A DNA stretch of 64,000 bases, taken from Devosia sp. (GTDB taxonomy: Bacteria > Pseudomonadota > Alphaproteobacteria > Rhizobiales > Devosiaceae). How positions within the stretch are numbered: the stretch's first letter is position 1; each line of letters begins with the position of its first letter. Both the position numbers and the translations under genes were made by a program. Below, piece after piece: positions 1 to 9,506 of the stretch. A model generated the notes under the pieces. The model was not told the DNA's origin, searched no databases, and worked only from the letters and a program-made list of their open reading frames with translations. Where the stretch lies: positions 1-64,000 of the forward strand of contig NZ_JAQGJV010000042.1 of NCBI RefSeq assembly GCF_028290435.1, in the 5' to 3' direction.

Positions 1-14
1 CGGGAGGGCTATTT

Positions 15-1895
15 TTGACCGTCCCCGCCGCGGACCGGCCCGCTCTCGAAACCGCCGCTCAAAACAAGGAGCTGCTGCGGTTTCTGACCTGCGGCTCGGT
101 CGATGACGGCAAATCCACGCTGATCGGCCGCCTGCTTTATGACAGCCAGCTGATCCTCGACGACCAGTTGGCGAGCCTCAAGAAGGAAAGCCGCAACCGT
201 ACCACGGGCGACGAGGGTATCGATTTTTCGCTGCTGGTCGACGGCTTGGCCGCCGAGCGCGAGCAGGGCATCACCATCGACGTCGCCTAACGCTTCTTCT
301 CGACCGACAAGCGCAAGTTCATCGTCGCCGATACGCCGGGCCACGAGCAATATACCCGCAACATGGCCACCGGCGCTTCCAATGCCGAACTGGCACTGGT
401 GCTGATCGACGCGCGCAAGGGTGTGCTGACTCAGACCCGGCGGCACAGCTTTATCCTGTCGCTGATCGGGGTGAAGCATGTCGTGCTGGTGATCAACAAG
501 ATCGATCTGGTGGATTACGATCAGGCCACGTTCGAGCGTATCGAGGCGGAGTATCGAGCCTTCGCCGCGCCGCTGGGCTTCAAGACGCTGGCTGCGATAC
601 CCGTGTCGGCGCTGCGTGGCGACAATATGCTGGCGCAGAGCAAGCATACTCTCTGGTACAATGGCCCATCGCTGGTGCCGTATCTCGAAACCATCGACGT
701 CAGCGAGGACCTGTCAGCGCAGCCGATGCGGTTTCCGGTGCAGTGGGTCAATCGGCCCAACCTCGATTTCCGCGGATTTTCCGGCACCGTTGCGTCGGGC
801 CGCGTCGCCGTCGGCGAAGAGCTGCTCGTCGCGGCGTCGCGCAAGCCGGTAAAGGTCGCGCGGATCGTCACCATGGATGGCGACCTGGATTATGCGTCCG
901 CCGGGCAGGCGGTGACGCTGGTACTGGACCGCGAAGTCGATATTTCGCGCGGCGATGTGCTGACGCACGGCGGCGAGACGCCTGAATTCTCCAACCAGTT
1001 CCAGGCTCGCGTGGTCTGGATGAGTGAAGAATCGGCGTTTCCGGGGCGCTCCTATCTACTCAAGATCGGCTCCCAGACGGTGCCGGCGACGATTACGGAC
1101 CTGAAATTCCGCACCAACGTCAATACTCTGGAACAGACAGCGGCGACCAAGCTTGATCTCAACGAGGTCGGTACACTAACCATCGCCACCGACAAGCCGA
1201 TCGCTTTCGACGCATATGCCTCCAATGCCCTGACCGGCGGGTTCATCCTGATCGACCGGTTGTCCAACGCCACGCTGGGCGCCGGCACCATCGAATTCGG
1301 ACTGCGTAGGGCGCAGAACCTGACCTATCAATCGTTCGACGTGAATCGCGAGGTTCGCGGCACTATGAAGGGGCAGACGCCTCAGGTGGTGTGGTTCACC
1401 GGCCTGTCGGGTTCGGGCAAGTCGAGTATCGCCAACCTGATCGAAAAGCGCCTGACCGCCGAGGGTCGCCACGCCTATATTCTGGATGGCGACAATGTGC
1501 GTCATGGGCTCAACAAGGACCTGGGCTTCACCGAAGCCGCGCGTGTCGAAAATGTCCGCCGTGTCGCTGAAGTCGCCCGGTTGATGGCCGATGCTGGCCT
1601 CGTGGTATTGGTATCGTTCATCTCGCCCTTCGCCAAGGAGCGGCAGTTGGCGCGCGAGATCGCCGGCGATATTCCGTTCACGGAAATCTATGTCGATACG
1701 CCACTGGAAGTGTGCGAAGCGCGCGATCCCAAGGGGCTTTATGCGCGGGCGCGGGCAGGGGAAATCAAGAATTTCACTGGTATCGATTCCCCGTTCGAGC
1801 CGCCCAAGACGCCCGACATCGTGCTGCATGGCGCGCTCAATACGCCGGAAGAACTGGCCGAGCAGCTCTATGCCAAGCTGGTGTTTGCGCGCTGA
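15..1895 (+). pseudogene. cysNC: Fused sulfate adenylyltransferase large subunit / APS kinase (CysN-CysC, NodQ type), interrupted by an in-frame stop
   Basis: Sulfate activation: CysN is the GTPase subunit of ATP sulfurylase and CysC phosphorylates APS to PAPS. The N-terminal GTPase shows the P-loop GSVDDGKST, then DTPGHEQYTRNM and NKID. The CysC part starts near base 1380 with the P-loop GLSGSGKSS and carries DGDNVRHGLNKDLGF. The start is TTG at 15 behind GGGAGGG; cysD would lie just outside the window. A TAA at 288-290 falls between ITIDVA and RFFSTDKRKF, where the family has tyrosine, so a single TAC or TAT to TAA change explains it. Both sides stay in the same frame. Translation could restart at ATG 363, but that product lacks the P-loop, so CysN activity should be lost while the CysC domain could still be made. 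It is either a true nonsense mutation or a sequencing error. Confidence 0.9.
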
Positions 1896-1910
1896 GTGAG
1901 TGGTCGGGCG

Positions 1911-3338
1911 TTAGGCCCGGCCGAACTCGTCTTCGATGCGGATGATGTCGTCTTCGCCCAGATAGGAGCCGGTTTGGACTTCGATCAGTTCCAGCTCGAT
2001 CTTGCCGGGATTGGCCAGGCGGTGGGTGCAGCCGAGCGGCAGGTAGATCGACTGGTTTTCGGCCAGCATGGTAACCTTGCCGTCCAGGGTGACCTCCGCG
2101 GTGCCGCGCACGACCACCCAGTGCTCGGAGCGGTGATGGTGCTTCTGCAGGCTGAGCTTCTTGCCCGGCTTGACGAACAGCCGCTTGACCTGGAAGCGCT
2201 CGCCGCTGACCACGGAGGAATAACCGCCCCAGGGACGATAGGCGGTCTTGTGAATTTCGGTCAGCGCCGCGGTGTTGGTATCGCCGCGCAGCACCTTGAC
2301 CATGGCGCCGACTTTCTGCGCCTCGGACAGCTTGCCGATATAAATGGCGTCGTCGCTGGCGATCACGGCGATATCGTCGAGCCCGTCGATGGCGATATGG
2401 GCGTGCTCGGTCATCACCAATGAGTTGCTGACATTGTTGAGCGTGACGGCGCCACTGGTGACATTCTCGGCGGCGTCCTTGCTGCCGACCTTCCACACTG
2501 CGTCCCAACTACCCAGGTCGGACCAGTGGAAGCTGACCGGCACTACGACCGCATCGGCGGTCTTTTCGAAGATGGCATAGTCGACTGAAATATTTGGCGC
2601 TTGCGCAAACGCGGCTTCGTCCAGGCGCACGAAGTCCAGGTCGATCTTGGCGTGCAAGACTGCTTCATTGGCGGCGGTGTAGGTGTCTGGTGAAAACGCC
2701 TCGCACTCTTCGAGGAACTTGCCGGCGCCCAGCATGAACATGCCCGAATTCCACAGGAAGCCGCCGCTGGCCAGCATGCTCTCCGCCGTTTCCCGATTGG
2801 GCTTTTCGACGAAACGGTCCACGGCGTTGACGCCTTCGCCCACGGCTTGGCCGGTTTTGATGTAGCCGTAACCAGTTTCCGGCATGGTTGGCACAATGCC
2901 GAATGTCACCAGTTTGCCCGCCCGGGCTGCCTCGGCGGCGCGCTGGGCGGAGACGGCATAGCCCTCGTCGACCAGCACGTCGTGGTCGGACGGCAGCACG
3001 TGCAGGATGGCATCGGCGCCGAAATTGGTCATCGCGTAGGCGGCAGCCGCCGCGATGGCGACGGCGGTGTTGCGAGCCACCGGCTCCAGCAGCACTCCGC
3101 CAAGCTCACAGCCGATTTCCAGCGCCTGTTCGGCCACGAGGAAGCGGTACTCGGCATTGGTGACAATGATGGGCCTGGCATAGACCTCGGGATCGCCGAC
3201 GCGCTGCAGTGTCGCTTGAAACAGGCTGGTTGGGCCGGTCAGCGGCAGGAACTGCTTGGGTCGGGCCGCGCGCGACATCGGCCATAACCGCGTGCCCTGG
3301 CCACCGGCAAGCACCACAGGCACAATCAATTTCGTCAT
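1911..3338 (-). CDS. manC: Mannose-1-phosphate guanylyltransferase / mannose-6-phosphate isomerase
   Basis: Makes GDP-mannose for polysaccharide synthesis; proteins of this type II PMI family may also interconvert Man6P and Fru6P. The 475-aa product starts with the nucleotidyltransferase signature VVLAGGQGTRLWPMSR followed by RPKQF. The C-terminal cupin contains RPWGGYSSV, PGKKLSLQKHHHRSEHW and a glutamate-rich QTGSYLGEDDIIRIED end, as expected for the full bifunctional family. The start at 3338 is chosen because GGAG lies just upstream of it; an earlier in-frame start at 3371 would add 11 residues unlike the family. It converges on cysNC with a gap of about 15 bases. No other polysaccharide genes adjoin it. 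Confidence 0.93.
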   Translation of the reverse strand: MTKLIVPVVLAGGQGTRLWPMSRAARPKQFLPLTGPTSLFQATLQRVGDPEVYARPIIVTNAEYRFLVAEQALEIGCELGGVLLEPVARNTAVAIAAAAAYAMTNFGADAILHVLPSDHDVLVDEGYAVSAQRAAEAARAGKLVTFGIVPTMPETGYGYIKTGQAVGEGVNAVDRFVEKPNRETAESMLASGGFLWNSGMFMLGAGKFLEECEAFSPDTYTAANEAVLHAKIDLDFVRLDEAAFAQAPNISVDYAIFEKTADAVVVPVSFHWSDLGSWDAVWKVGSKDAAENVTSGAVTLNNVSNSLVMTEHAHIAIDGLDDIAVIASDDAIYIGKLSEAQKVGAMVKVLRGDTNTAALTEIHKTAYRPWGGYSSVVSGERFQVKRLFVKPGKKLSLQKHHHRSEHWVVVRGTAEVTLDGKVTMLAENQSIYLPLGCTHRLANPGKIELELIEVQTGSYLGEDDIIRIEDEFGRA

Positions 3339-3469
3339 GGAGGCTCCGGGAAAGGCTAGGGGCGATACCAACAGATGTTCGCGGCTTCTATATTACGTCA
3401 ACGGTGGTTTCGTGGCAGAAATCTGCGCGCAGTTGAAAACGCCTAACAGCTATTGGCGGCGAAGGTTGC

Positions 3470-4720
3470 CTAGCCCGCCGAGCGCTCGATGCCGCGCGAC
3501 GAGGTCGGCAATGCGGCGAACTCGGCCTGGTCGATCTCGTTGAGGGCCTTCATCATCAAGCCACGAAAGATGGGCTCCTTTTCGTCGCGATAGGCGACGA
3601 TGGCGGGCAGGCCGTTGACGCGGCAGACGAGTGCGCCGGCCAATGCGGCTTCGATCTCGGGGCGCATCAGTTCGAACGAGCGGGCACCCGGTCCGACGAT
3701 CAGGATATGGGATGGATCGAACACCGCCATCATGCGGCTGAGCCCGAAGCCGATGGCGCGGCCGGCTATGTTGAAGGCATGTGTGGCGCTGCGGTCGCCG
3801 GTTTCGGCGCGCTGGATCAGGTCGTCATATTGCTGTGGTGGTACGGACGGGGCAGGGGTGGTGGTTTCTGGCACCGAATAGGCGGTGCGCAACACGCCGT
3901 AGTCGGACGCATAAGCCTCGATACAGCCGCGCATGCCGCAGCGGCACAGCGCGCCGTTGGGCATATGGTTCATGTGCCCGAACTCGGTGGTGCCTTCGCT
4001 GCCACGGCCAAGGATTTCGCCGGGAAAGGTCATGCCCATGGCGACGGTGGAGCCAACAAAGACAGTGGCGACGCTGGCGTCGTGCAGTTCGGGGTTGAGC
4101 CAGCGAGTGCCTTCCGCGAGCAATCGGCCGCGCTTGTAGAGTGTCACCGGCAGATCGAATGCGTCCGCCAGGCTATCGGCGAATGGCGTGCCCGCCAGAT
4201 GGGCTATGGGCGACCATTTGAGGCTCCGCCCATCGCGATCGAGAATGCCTTGCACGGAAATTGCGATCCGCCGCAGAGTTTTGGCTTCGACGGGATTGCG
4301 CGTGCGCAGATACTCGATGCGTTCGCGCAGGAATTCGCCCGGCGCTATGGTGGCGAACAGAGTGGGCGCCAGCGGCAGGTCGATGCGGTCCACCAGAGTG
4401 CCGCCATAATCGACCAGCGACAGGCGTGCCCGGCTGACTTCGATCTCGAACAGTGCGGCATAGGCGGCGGTGCGGTTGAAGCCCATCCTGACGGCGGGGC
4501 GGCCACGCGTCTTGGCGTCGGAGTTTGGCGTTTCGGCAAGTTCGGTAACGATGTGCTGGGCCAGCAGGTCCTGGGTGATCGCGGTCATGCTGGCATGACT
4601 GAGGCCGGTCTGGGAGGCCAGAACGGTACGCGACAGCGGGCCATGAACGCGCAGGGCGCTCAGGACCAGGCCACGGTTTTGCCGCCGGACGCTGTCGCTA
4701 TCGCTGACAAATCGCGTCAA
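3470..4720 (-). CDS. ROK-family transcriptional repressor (XylR-like)
   Basis: 416 aa. The N-terminal winged helix-turn-helix (about residues 12-75, including GPLSRTVLASQTGLSHASM) is followed by a ROK sugar-binding domain with the zinc motif CRCGMRGCIEAYASD. It is divergent from xylF, and two palindromes in the 204-base gap are the obvious operators. ROK repressors of this arrangement typically release DNA when they bind the imported sugar, so xylose-type induction of xylFHG is the likely role. The sugar specificity is inferred from the neighbouring importer, not from the regulator sequence. Confidence 0.88.
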   Translation of the reverse strand: MTRFVSDSDSVRRQNRGLVLSALRVHGPLSRTVLASQTGLSHASMTAITQDLLAQHIVTELAETPNSDAKTRGRPAVRMGFNRTAAYAALFEIEVSRARLSLVDYGGTLVDRIDLPLAPTLFATIAPGEFLRERIEYLRTRNPVEAKTLRRIAISVQGILDRDGRSLKWSPIAHLAGTPFADSLADAFDLPVTLYKRGRLLAEGTRWLNPELHDASVATVFVGSTVAMGMTFPGEILGRGSEGTTEFGHMNHMPNGALCRCGMRGCIEAYASDYGVLRTAYSVPETTTPAPSVPPQQYDDLIQRAETGDRSATHAFNIAGRAIGFGLSRMMAVFDPSHILIVGPGARSFELMRPEIEAALAGALVCRVNGLPAIVAYRDEKEPIFRGLMMKALNEIDQAEFAALPTSSRGIERSAG

Positions 4721-4777
4721 GCCGCTTTCCCCATCAGAACTTATCCCCTTGTGTATCGATAGCGTACTCAGTTGATT

Positions 4778-4794
4778 ATTTCGAGTATCGAAAT
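4778..4794. promoter_or_regulatory. ROK operator 1, xyl intergenic region
   Basis: ATTTCGAGTATCGAAAT is a perfect inverted repeat with 7-base arms and a 3-base spacer. It sits directly upstream of a consensus-like -35 hexamer TTGACA (4799-4804) reading toward xylF. The -10 box is not clear. Confidence 0.7.
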
Positions 4795-4830
4795 GATGTT
4801 GACAGACGTACGTACCTCATGCGAATTGTT

Positions 4831-4847
4831 TTTTCGAGCATTGAAAA
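4831..4847. promoter_or_regulatory. ROK operator 2, xyl intergenic region
   Basis: TTTTCGAGCATTGAAAA repeats the TTCGA-N3-T(C/T)GAA pattern of the site at 4778-4794 with one mismatched pair. The two centres are 53 bp apart, close to five helical turns, so bound dimers would face the same side of the DNA. The site lies downstream of the TTGACA hexamer, where it could block xylF initiation. Confidence 0.65.
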
Positions 4848-4924
4848 TAATGCTCAGGGCGCTGGAGGGGCCCGCTGGGCTTTCGCCAGCAATCGGGTGG
4901 GAAACCGCCAAATGGGAGGACATC

Positions 4925-5968
4925 ATGAACAAATTTCTCGCGGTCTTGCTCTGCACGACCGTCATTTCCAGTGCTGCCGGCGCCGCCCTGGCGCAGGACA
5001 AGCTGACCGTTGGCGTGTCCTGGAATAACTTCCAGGAAGAACGCTGGAAGACTGACGAAGCCGCCATCAAGGCCGTGCTCGACGCCGCCGGCGCCACCTA
5101 TATTTCGGCCGACGCCCAGTCGTCCGCCGGCAAGCAATTGACCGATATCGAAAGCCTGATCAGCCAGGGCGCCGATGCCATCATCGTTTTGGCGCAGGAT
5201 AGCGACGCTGTGGGTCCTGCAGTCGCAGCTGCTGTCGCCGAAGGCATCCCGGTGGTTGGTTATGACCGCCTGATCGAAAATCCGGATGCGTTCTACCTGA
5301 CCTTCGACAACAAGGAAGTGGGCCGTATGCAGGCTCAGGCCGTGTTCGCCGCACAGCCGACCGGCAACTACGTCTTCATCAAGGGCAATGGTGCCGATCC
5401 CAATGCCGACTTCCTGTTCGCCGGGCAGATGGAAGTTCTGAAACCCGCCATCGACTCCGGCGCCATCAAGAATGTCGGCGAAGCCTATACCGACAACTGG
5501 AACCCCGAAGTCGCTCAGGCGAACATGGAACAGTTCCTGACCGCCAATGACAACAAGGTCGACGCCGTCGTCGCCTCCAATGACGGCACTGCTGGCGGCG
5601 CCATCGCGGCGCTGACTGCTCAGGGCCTCGCCGGTTCCGTGCCGGTTTCGGGCCAGGACGGCGACCACGCTGCCCTCAACCGGATCGCGCTCGGCACCCA
5701 GACCGTGTCGGTCTGGAAAGACGCACGCGAACTGGGCAAGAAGGCCGCTGAAGTGGCGCTTGAGCTTGCTGGCGGCACGGCGCTTGACGCTGTCACCGGC
5801 GGCACCAAGTTCTCGGGCGGGCCAAAGGGCGTCGAGATGAACTCGTTCTTCATCGCACCCGTGGCCATCACCAAGGACAATCTCAACGTCGTCATCGACG
5901 CGGGTTGGGTGACCAAGGATGTCGTGTGCCAAGGCGTTGCTGCCGGCACAGTTGCAGCCTGCAACTAA
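4925..5968 (+). CDS. xylF: D-xylose-type ABC transporter substrate-binding protein
   Basis: Periplasmic binding protein of a CUT2 sugar importer, 347 aa. A Sec signal peptide of about 23 residues ends in GAALA before [18 protein letters not shown]. XylF-like features include [40 protein letters not shown] and SGQDGD. The start is ATG 4925 behind GGGAGGA; a longer in-frame start at 4772 is rejected because it would run through the operators and bury the signal peptide. First gene of xylF-xylH-xylG, with the ROK gene divergent. Xylose is the best guess; closely related multisugar (ChvE-type) binding cannot be excluded. Confidence 0.9.
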   Translation: MNKFLAVLLCTTVISSAAGAALAQDKLTVGVSWNNFQEERWKTDEAAIKAVLDAAGATYISADAQSSAGKQLTDIESLISQGADAIIVLAQDSDAVGPAVAAAVAEGIPVVGYDRLIENPDAFYLTFDNKEVGRMQAQAVFAAQPTGNYVFIKGNGADPNADFLFAGQMEVLKPAIDSGAIKNVGEAYTDNWNPEVAQANMEQFLTANDNKVDAVVASNDGTAGGAIAALTAQGLAGSVPVSGQDGDHAALNRIALGTQTVSVWKDARELGKKAAEVALELAGGTALDAVTGGTKFSGGPKGVEMNSFFIAPVAITKDNLNVVIDAGWVTKDVVCQGVAAGTVAACN

Positions 5969-5994
5969 GAACGCGCTATAATCTGATCGAACTG

Positions 5995-6024
5995 GCGGTG
6001 CCGTGGCCTCAGCCGCGGCACCGC
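5995..6024 (+). promoter_or_regulatory. Intercistronic stem-loop after xylF
   Basis: Thirteen-bp stem (5995-6007 with 6012-6024, one G-U pair) and a 4-base loop in the 73-base gap between xylF and xylH. There is no T-run, so it is more likely a 3'-end stabiliser or partial attenuator that favours binding-protein mRNA over permease mRNA than a full terminator. Confidence 0.7.
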
Positions 6025-6041
6025 TGTAAATGGGGGACTAT

Positions 6042-7364
6042 ATGATGGCTCATCAGCCCGCGGTTTCAACTGCAGCACATCCAAGCCGGCACGTGACTAA
6101 TCCGCTGCAGCGCTTTCTGGCTGCGACCGAGCTCGACACGCGCCTGCTCGGCATGGTGGGGGCCCTTGCCATCATCTGGATCGGCTTTCACATCTTCTCA
6201 GGTGGGCTGTTCCTGACGCCCCGCAATCTGTGGAACCTGTCGGTGCAGACCGCCTCCGTGGCGGTGATGGTCACCGGAATGGTGCTGATCATCGTCACCC
6301 GCAATATCGACCTTTCGGTGGGCTCCATCCTCGGCCTTGTCGGCATGGTGATGGGCGTGATGCAGACCGATATCCTGCCCAACCAGCTCGGGCTGGGCCT
6401 CGGTCATCCCATGATCTGGGTGTTGTCCCTGGCTGCCGGCCTTGTTGTCGGTGTCGGTATCGGTGCGCTGCAAGGCGTCATCATCGCCTATCTCAAGGTG
6501 CCGGCGTTCATCGTCACGCTGGGTGGCTACCTGGTGTGGCGCGGCGCGGCTTGGTGGGTCACCATGGGACGCACCGTGGCGCCGATGGATGTGAGATTCC
6601 AGTTGATGGGCGGCGGTCCTGCCGGCTCGATCGGGTTCTTCTGGAGCTGGGTGGTCGCGGCCATCGCCTGCGTCGCCATCCTTGTGGGGCTGTATTTCGG
6701 ACGCAAGCAGCGCCTGCGTTTCAATTTTCCGCTGCGTCCGATCTGGGCCGAAATCTCGCTTGGCGTCATCGGTTGCGGCCTTGCCATTGCGGCTGTCTGG
6801 GTGGCCAATGCCTATCCCTGGCCGCGCCGTATCGCCGAGAATTTTGCCGCGGCCAACGGCATCACCATTCCCGAAGGCGGACTATTCATCTCCCACGGCA
6901 TCGCCATTCCGGTGCTGATCGCAGTCGGTGTCGGCGTGGTGATGACCTTCATCTCCATGCGCACCCGCTTCGGCCGCTATGTCTTTGCCATGGGCGGCAA
7001 CCCCGAGGCGGCGGAACTGGCGGGTATCAATACCCGCTGGGTGACCGTCAAGATTTTCATGCTGATGGGTGGGCTCTGCGCCATCGCCGCCGCCATCTCC
7101 TCGGCCCGCCTCAACGCCGCGACCAATGCCCTGGGCACGCTCGACGAGCTCTACGTCATCGCCGCGGCGGTGATCGGCGGCACCTCGCTGGCGGGCGGTG
7201 TCGGCACCATAGCCGGCGCGCTGCTCGGCGCCCTGGTCATGCAATCGCTGCAATCCGGCATGGTGCTGATGGGCATGGATAGCCCGCTGCAATCCATCGT
7301 CGTCGGCATCGTCCTCGTCTTCGCGGTGTGGCTCGACACGCTGTACCGCCGTAACAAGAATTAG
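6042..7364 (+). CDS. xylH: Sugar ABC transporter permease, XylH type
   Basis: 440-aa inner-membrane permease of the BPD_transp_2 (CUT2) family with many hydrophobic segments. Typical features are [17 protein letters not shown] in the first half and [15 protein letters not shown] with [16 protein letters not shown] in the second. Its length and the extra central hydrophobic block (residues about 200-280) match XylH rather than the shorter RbsC. ATG 6042 is preferred over ATG 6030 because GGGGGA at 6032-6037 serves as its ribosome binding site. Confidence 0.9.
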   Translation: MMAHQPAVSTAAHPSRHVTNPLQRFLAATELDTRLLGMVGALAIIWIGFHIFSGGLFLTPRNLWNLSVQTASVAVMVTGMVLIIVTRNIDLSVGSILGLVGMVMGVMQTDILPNQLGLGLGHPMIWVLSLAAGLVVGVGIGALQGVIIAYLKVPAFIVTLGGYLVWRGAAWWVTMGRTVAPMDVRFQLMGGGPAGSIGFFWSWVVAAIACVAILVGLYFGRKQRLRFNFPLRPIWAEISLGVIGCGLAIAAVWVANAYPWPRRIAENFAAANGITIPEGGLFISHGIAIPVLIAVGVGVVMTFISMRTRFGRYVFAMGGNPEAAELAGINTRWVTVKIFMLMGGLCAIAAAISSARLNAATNALGTLDELYVIAAAVIGGTSLAGGVGTIAGALLGALVMQSLQSGMVLMGMDSPLQSIVVGIVLVFAVWLDTLYRRNKN

Positions 7365-7377
7365 GGAGTCCTTGATC

Positions 7378-8160
7378 ATGCTGGACACCAGAACGCCGCT
7401 CGTCGAAGTGGACGATATCTCGATCTCCTTCGGCGGCATTCGTGCCGTCGACCGGGCCTCGATCGATCTTTATCCCGGTGAAGTCGTGGGCTTGTTGGGC
7501 CATAACGGCGCCGGCAAGTCGACGCTGATTAAAATCCTGTCGGGCGCCTACAAGCGCGACGCCGGCTCGATCCGCATCAACGGCCAGGACGCCACGATCA
7601 ACAATCCGCGCGATGCAAAGGGCTACGGGATCGAGACGATCTATCAGCAGCTCGCCGTGGCCGACAATGTCGACGCCGCCGCCAACCTGTTCCTCGGGCG
7701 TGAACTGGTGACCTCGATCGGTACGCTTGACGATGCCGCGATGGAGTCCAAGGCGCGCGAAGTCATGGGGCGGCTCAATCCCAATTTCCGCCGCTTCAAG
7801 GAGCCGGTGAAGGCCTTGTCCGGCGGCCAGCGCCAGTCGGTCGCCATTGCCCGCGCCATCCTGTTTAATGCCCGCATCCTGATCATGGACGAGCCCACGG
7901 CAGCTCTCGGCCCGCAGGAAACTGCCCAGGTCGGCGACCTGATCAAGCAGCTCAAATCCGACGGCATCGGCATTTTCCTGATTAGTCACGACATTCACGA
8001 CGTGTTCGACCTCGCCGATCGCGTCGTGGTGATGAAAAACGGCCAGGTGGTGGGCAGCGCTCGCACCGAGGATGTCACCAAGGACGAAGTGCTGGGCATG
8101 ATCATTCTGGGCAAGGTGCCTCCGGGCGCCACAGCCGGGCCCGGTGCGCTCGAGGACTGA
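7378..8160 (+). CDS. xylG: Sugar ABC transporter ATP-binding protein, single-domain XylG/FrcA type
   Basis: Couples ATP hydrolysis to the XylFH importer. Walker [11 protein letters not shown]-loop IYQQLAV, signature LSGGQRQS, Walker [13 protein letters not shown] and switch LISHD are all present. At 260 aa it has one nucleotide-binding domain, whereas enteric XylG has two (about 510 aa). Single-domain ATPases of this sort (FrcA-like) are common with alphaproteobacterial CUT2 systems and would work as a homodimer. ATG 7378 follows GGAG at 7365-7368; TTG 7372 is an alternative. It lies 13 bases after xylH and closes the operon. Confidence 0.88.
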   Translation: MLDTRTPLVEVDDISISFGGIRAVDRASIDLYPGEVVGLLGHNGAGKSTLIKILSGAYKRDAGSIRINGQDATINNPRDAKGYGIETIYQQLAVADNVDAAANLFLGRELVTSIGTLDDAAMESKAREVMGRLNPNFRRFKEPVKALSGGQRQSVAIARAILFNARILIMDEPTAALGPQETAQVGDLIKQLKSDGIGIFLISHDIHDVFDLADRVVVMKNGQVVGSARTEDVTKDEVLGMIILGKVPPGATAGPGALED

Positions 8161-8261
8161 CCGCCCGGCATCGCCGGTCTGCTGCGAAAAGCGGTATCCG
8201 GGGTTCGGTAGCGCGTTCAAAGGTTTGACGGCCCGACGGAAGGGGCTATCCTCGCCTGAAC

Positions 8262-8945
8262 ATGGCGAGGACTGGCATGGTTTTGGGGCGATATCGGCGG
8301 CATAAGGCGTTCTATATTGGGCTGGCCGCGGGGTTCGTGGCGCTGGTGGCGACGCTATTTGTGCTGCCGGCGCAAGCGGTGGTCTGGGGCGCCAATGCCT
8401 TCTTCATCGGCTATCTGGTGGTGAGCCTGGCATTTTTCCCGCGAGCCAGCGCGGCCTTTCTTAAAAACCACGCGGACGAGGAAGACGCGCCGGTCTGGAT
8501 CATTTTCGTGGTGACGGCGGGGGTGATCATTGCGTCGGTGATCTCGCTGTTCCAATTGTTGAATGCCGGCGGGCCAGGCGATGCGCTCCGGCTGATCGTT
8601 ACCGCGGTGTCGGTGCCGCTGGGGTGGTTCACCATCCACGCCATGGTGGCTCACCACTACGCCTATGAATATTACGAAGTGCCAGAATCCGGCCCGAATG
8701 GCAAAAAGGACAAGAAGGCCGTGGTCGGCGGCCTTGATTTTCCTACTGGCGAGGAGCCAGATGGCGGCAGTTTCCTGTATTTCTCCTATGTCATCGGCAT
8801 GACGGCCCAAGTCGCCGATGTCTCGGTCACCTCACGAGAGATGCAGCGGATCGTCCTGTTTCATGGCATTTTTTCGTTCTTCTTCAACACCGTCATCCTC
8901 GCGGCGACCGTCAATGTGGCCGTCACACTCGGCGGTATGAAATGA
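8262..8945 (+). CDS. DUF1345 family membrane protein
   Basis: 227-aa integral membrane protein with four to six hydrophobic segments. It matches the DUF1345 pattern: a long N-terminal membrane pair, LGWFTIHAMVAHHYAYEYY, a loop with GGLDFPTGEEPDGGSFLYFSYVIGMTAQVADV, and SREMQRIVLFHGIFSFFFNTVILA at the end. Function unknown. Its stop overlaps the next start (ATGA, 8942-8945), so the two are probably translationally coupled. Confidence 0.85.
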   Translation: MARTGMVLGRYRRHKAFYIGLAAGFVALVATLFVLPAQAVVWGANAFFIGYLVVSLAFFPRASAAFLKNHADEEDAPVWIIFVVTAGVIIASVISLFQLLNAGGPGDALRLIVTAVSVPLGWFTIHAMVAHHYAYEYYEVPESGPNGKKDKKAVVGGLDFPTGEEPDGGSFLYFSYVIGMTAQVADVSVTSREMQRIVLFHGIFSFFFNTVILAATVNVAVTLGGMK

Positions 8946-9376
8946 AATTGCCTCTCGTCGGATTGATGCTCGGATTGATGGCGGCGCATCCGGCGATGGC
9001 CGCGCCGCCGGCTTTGCTGCAACCCGCCGCCCGGCTGGATGCCGAAACGCTCGAAGCCGCGCGCTTTGACTGGAAGAGCAGTGGTCTGTCCTATGTGGGC
9101 GTCTGGGCCGATACGCCGCTGGATTGTGCCATCATTCAGACCGATATGCCCTATGATGGTTTCGTCATCATGACGCCCACCCATTTGCGCAGTTACGGCT
9201 CCTATTGCAGTACCGGGCCGGCGCTATCCACACCGCACGGATTCTCACTGACCGCCATGTGCGAGGATGAAGGCGAGCACGCCGAAGCCACTTTCTCCGT
9301 GCGAGTGATCGACAGCGAGACCATCAATATCGATGACGCCGAGGGCGACCTGGTGCGGTGTCACCTGCCGGATTGA
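8942..9376 (+). CDS. Small secreted protein of unknown function
   Basis: 144 aa with a clear signal peptide (MKLPLVGLMLGLMAAHPAMA, cleavage before APPALL). The mature part is about 124 aa and contains four cysteines (in LDCAI, SYCST, AMCED and VRCHL), which suggests two periplasmic disulfides. I do not recognise a family. The 4-base overlap with the DUF1345 gene argues that it is real and works with or is dosed alongside that membrane protein. Confidence 0.7.
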   Translation: MKLPLVGLMLGLMAAHPAMAAPPALLQPAARLDAETLEAARFDWKSSGLSYVGVWADTPLDCAIIQTDMPYDGFVIMTPTHLRSYGSYCSTGPALSTPHGFSLTAMCEDEGEHAEATFSVRVIDSETINIDDAEGDLVRCHLPD

Positions 9377-9506
9377 GTCCGGTTTCGTCCGCAAGTGCTT
9401 GTAATCAGTGGTAAGTCCGCCGGCGTCTGTCGTTCAAGACCTTTAACGTTGTCGGCTCCGGCACATCATGCCAGAACTGCGAGGGATTGAATCGAGGAAC
9501 CGCATC

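Noticed and set aside
8165..8177. CCGGC-ATC-GCCGG hairpin after xylG as a terminator
   Set aside because: Only a 5-bp stem with a 3-base loop and no T-run; common by chance in GC-rich DNA.
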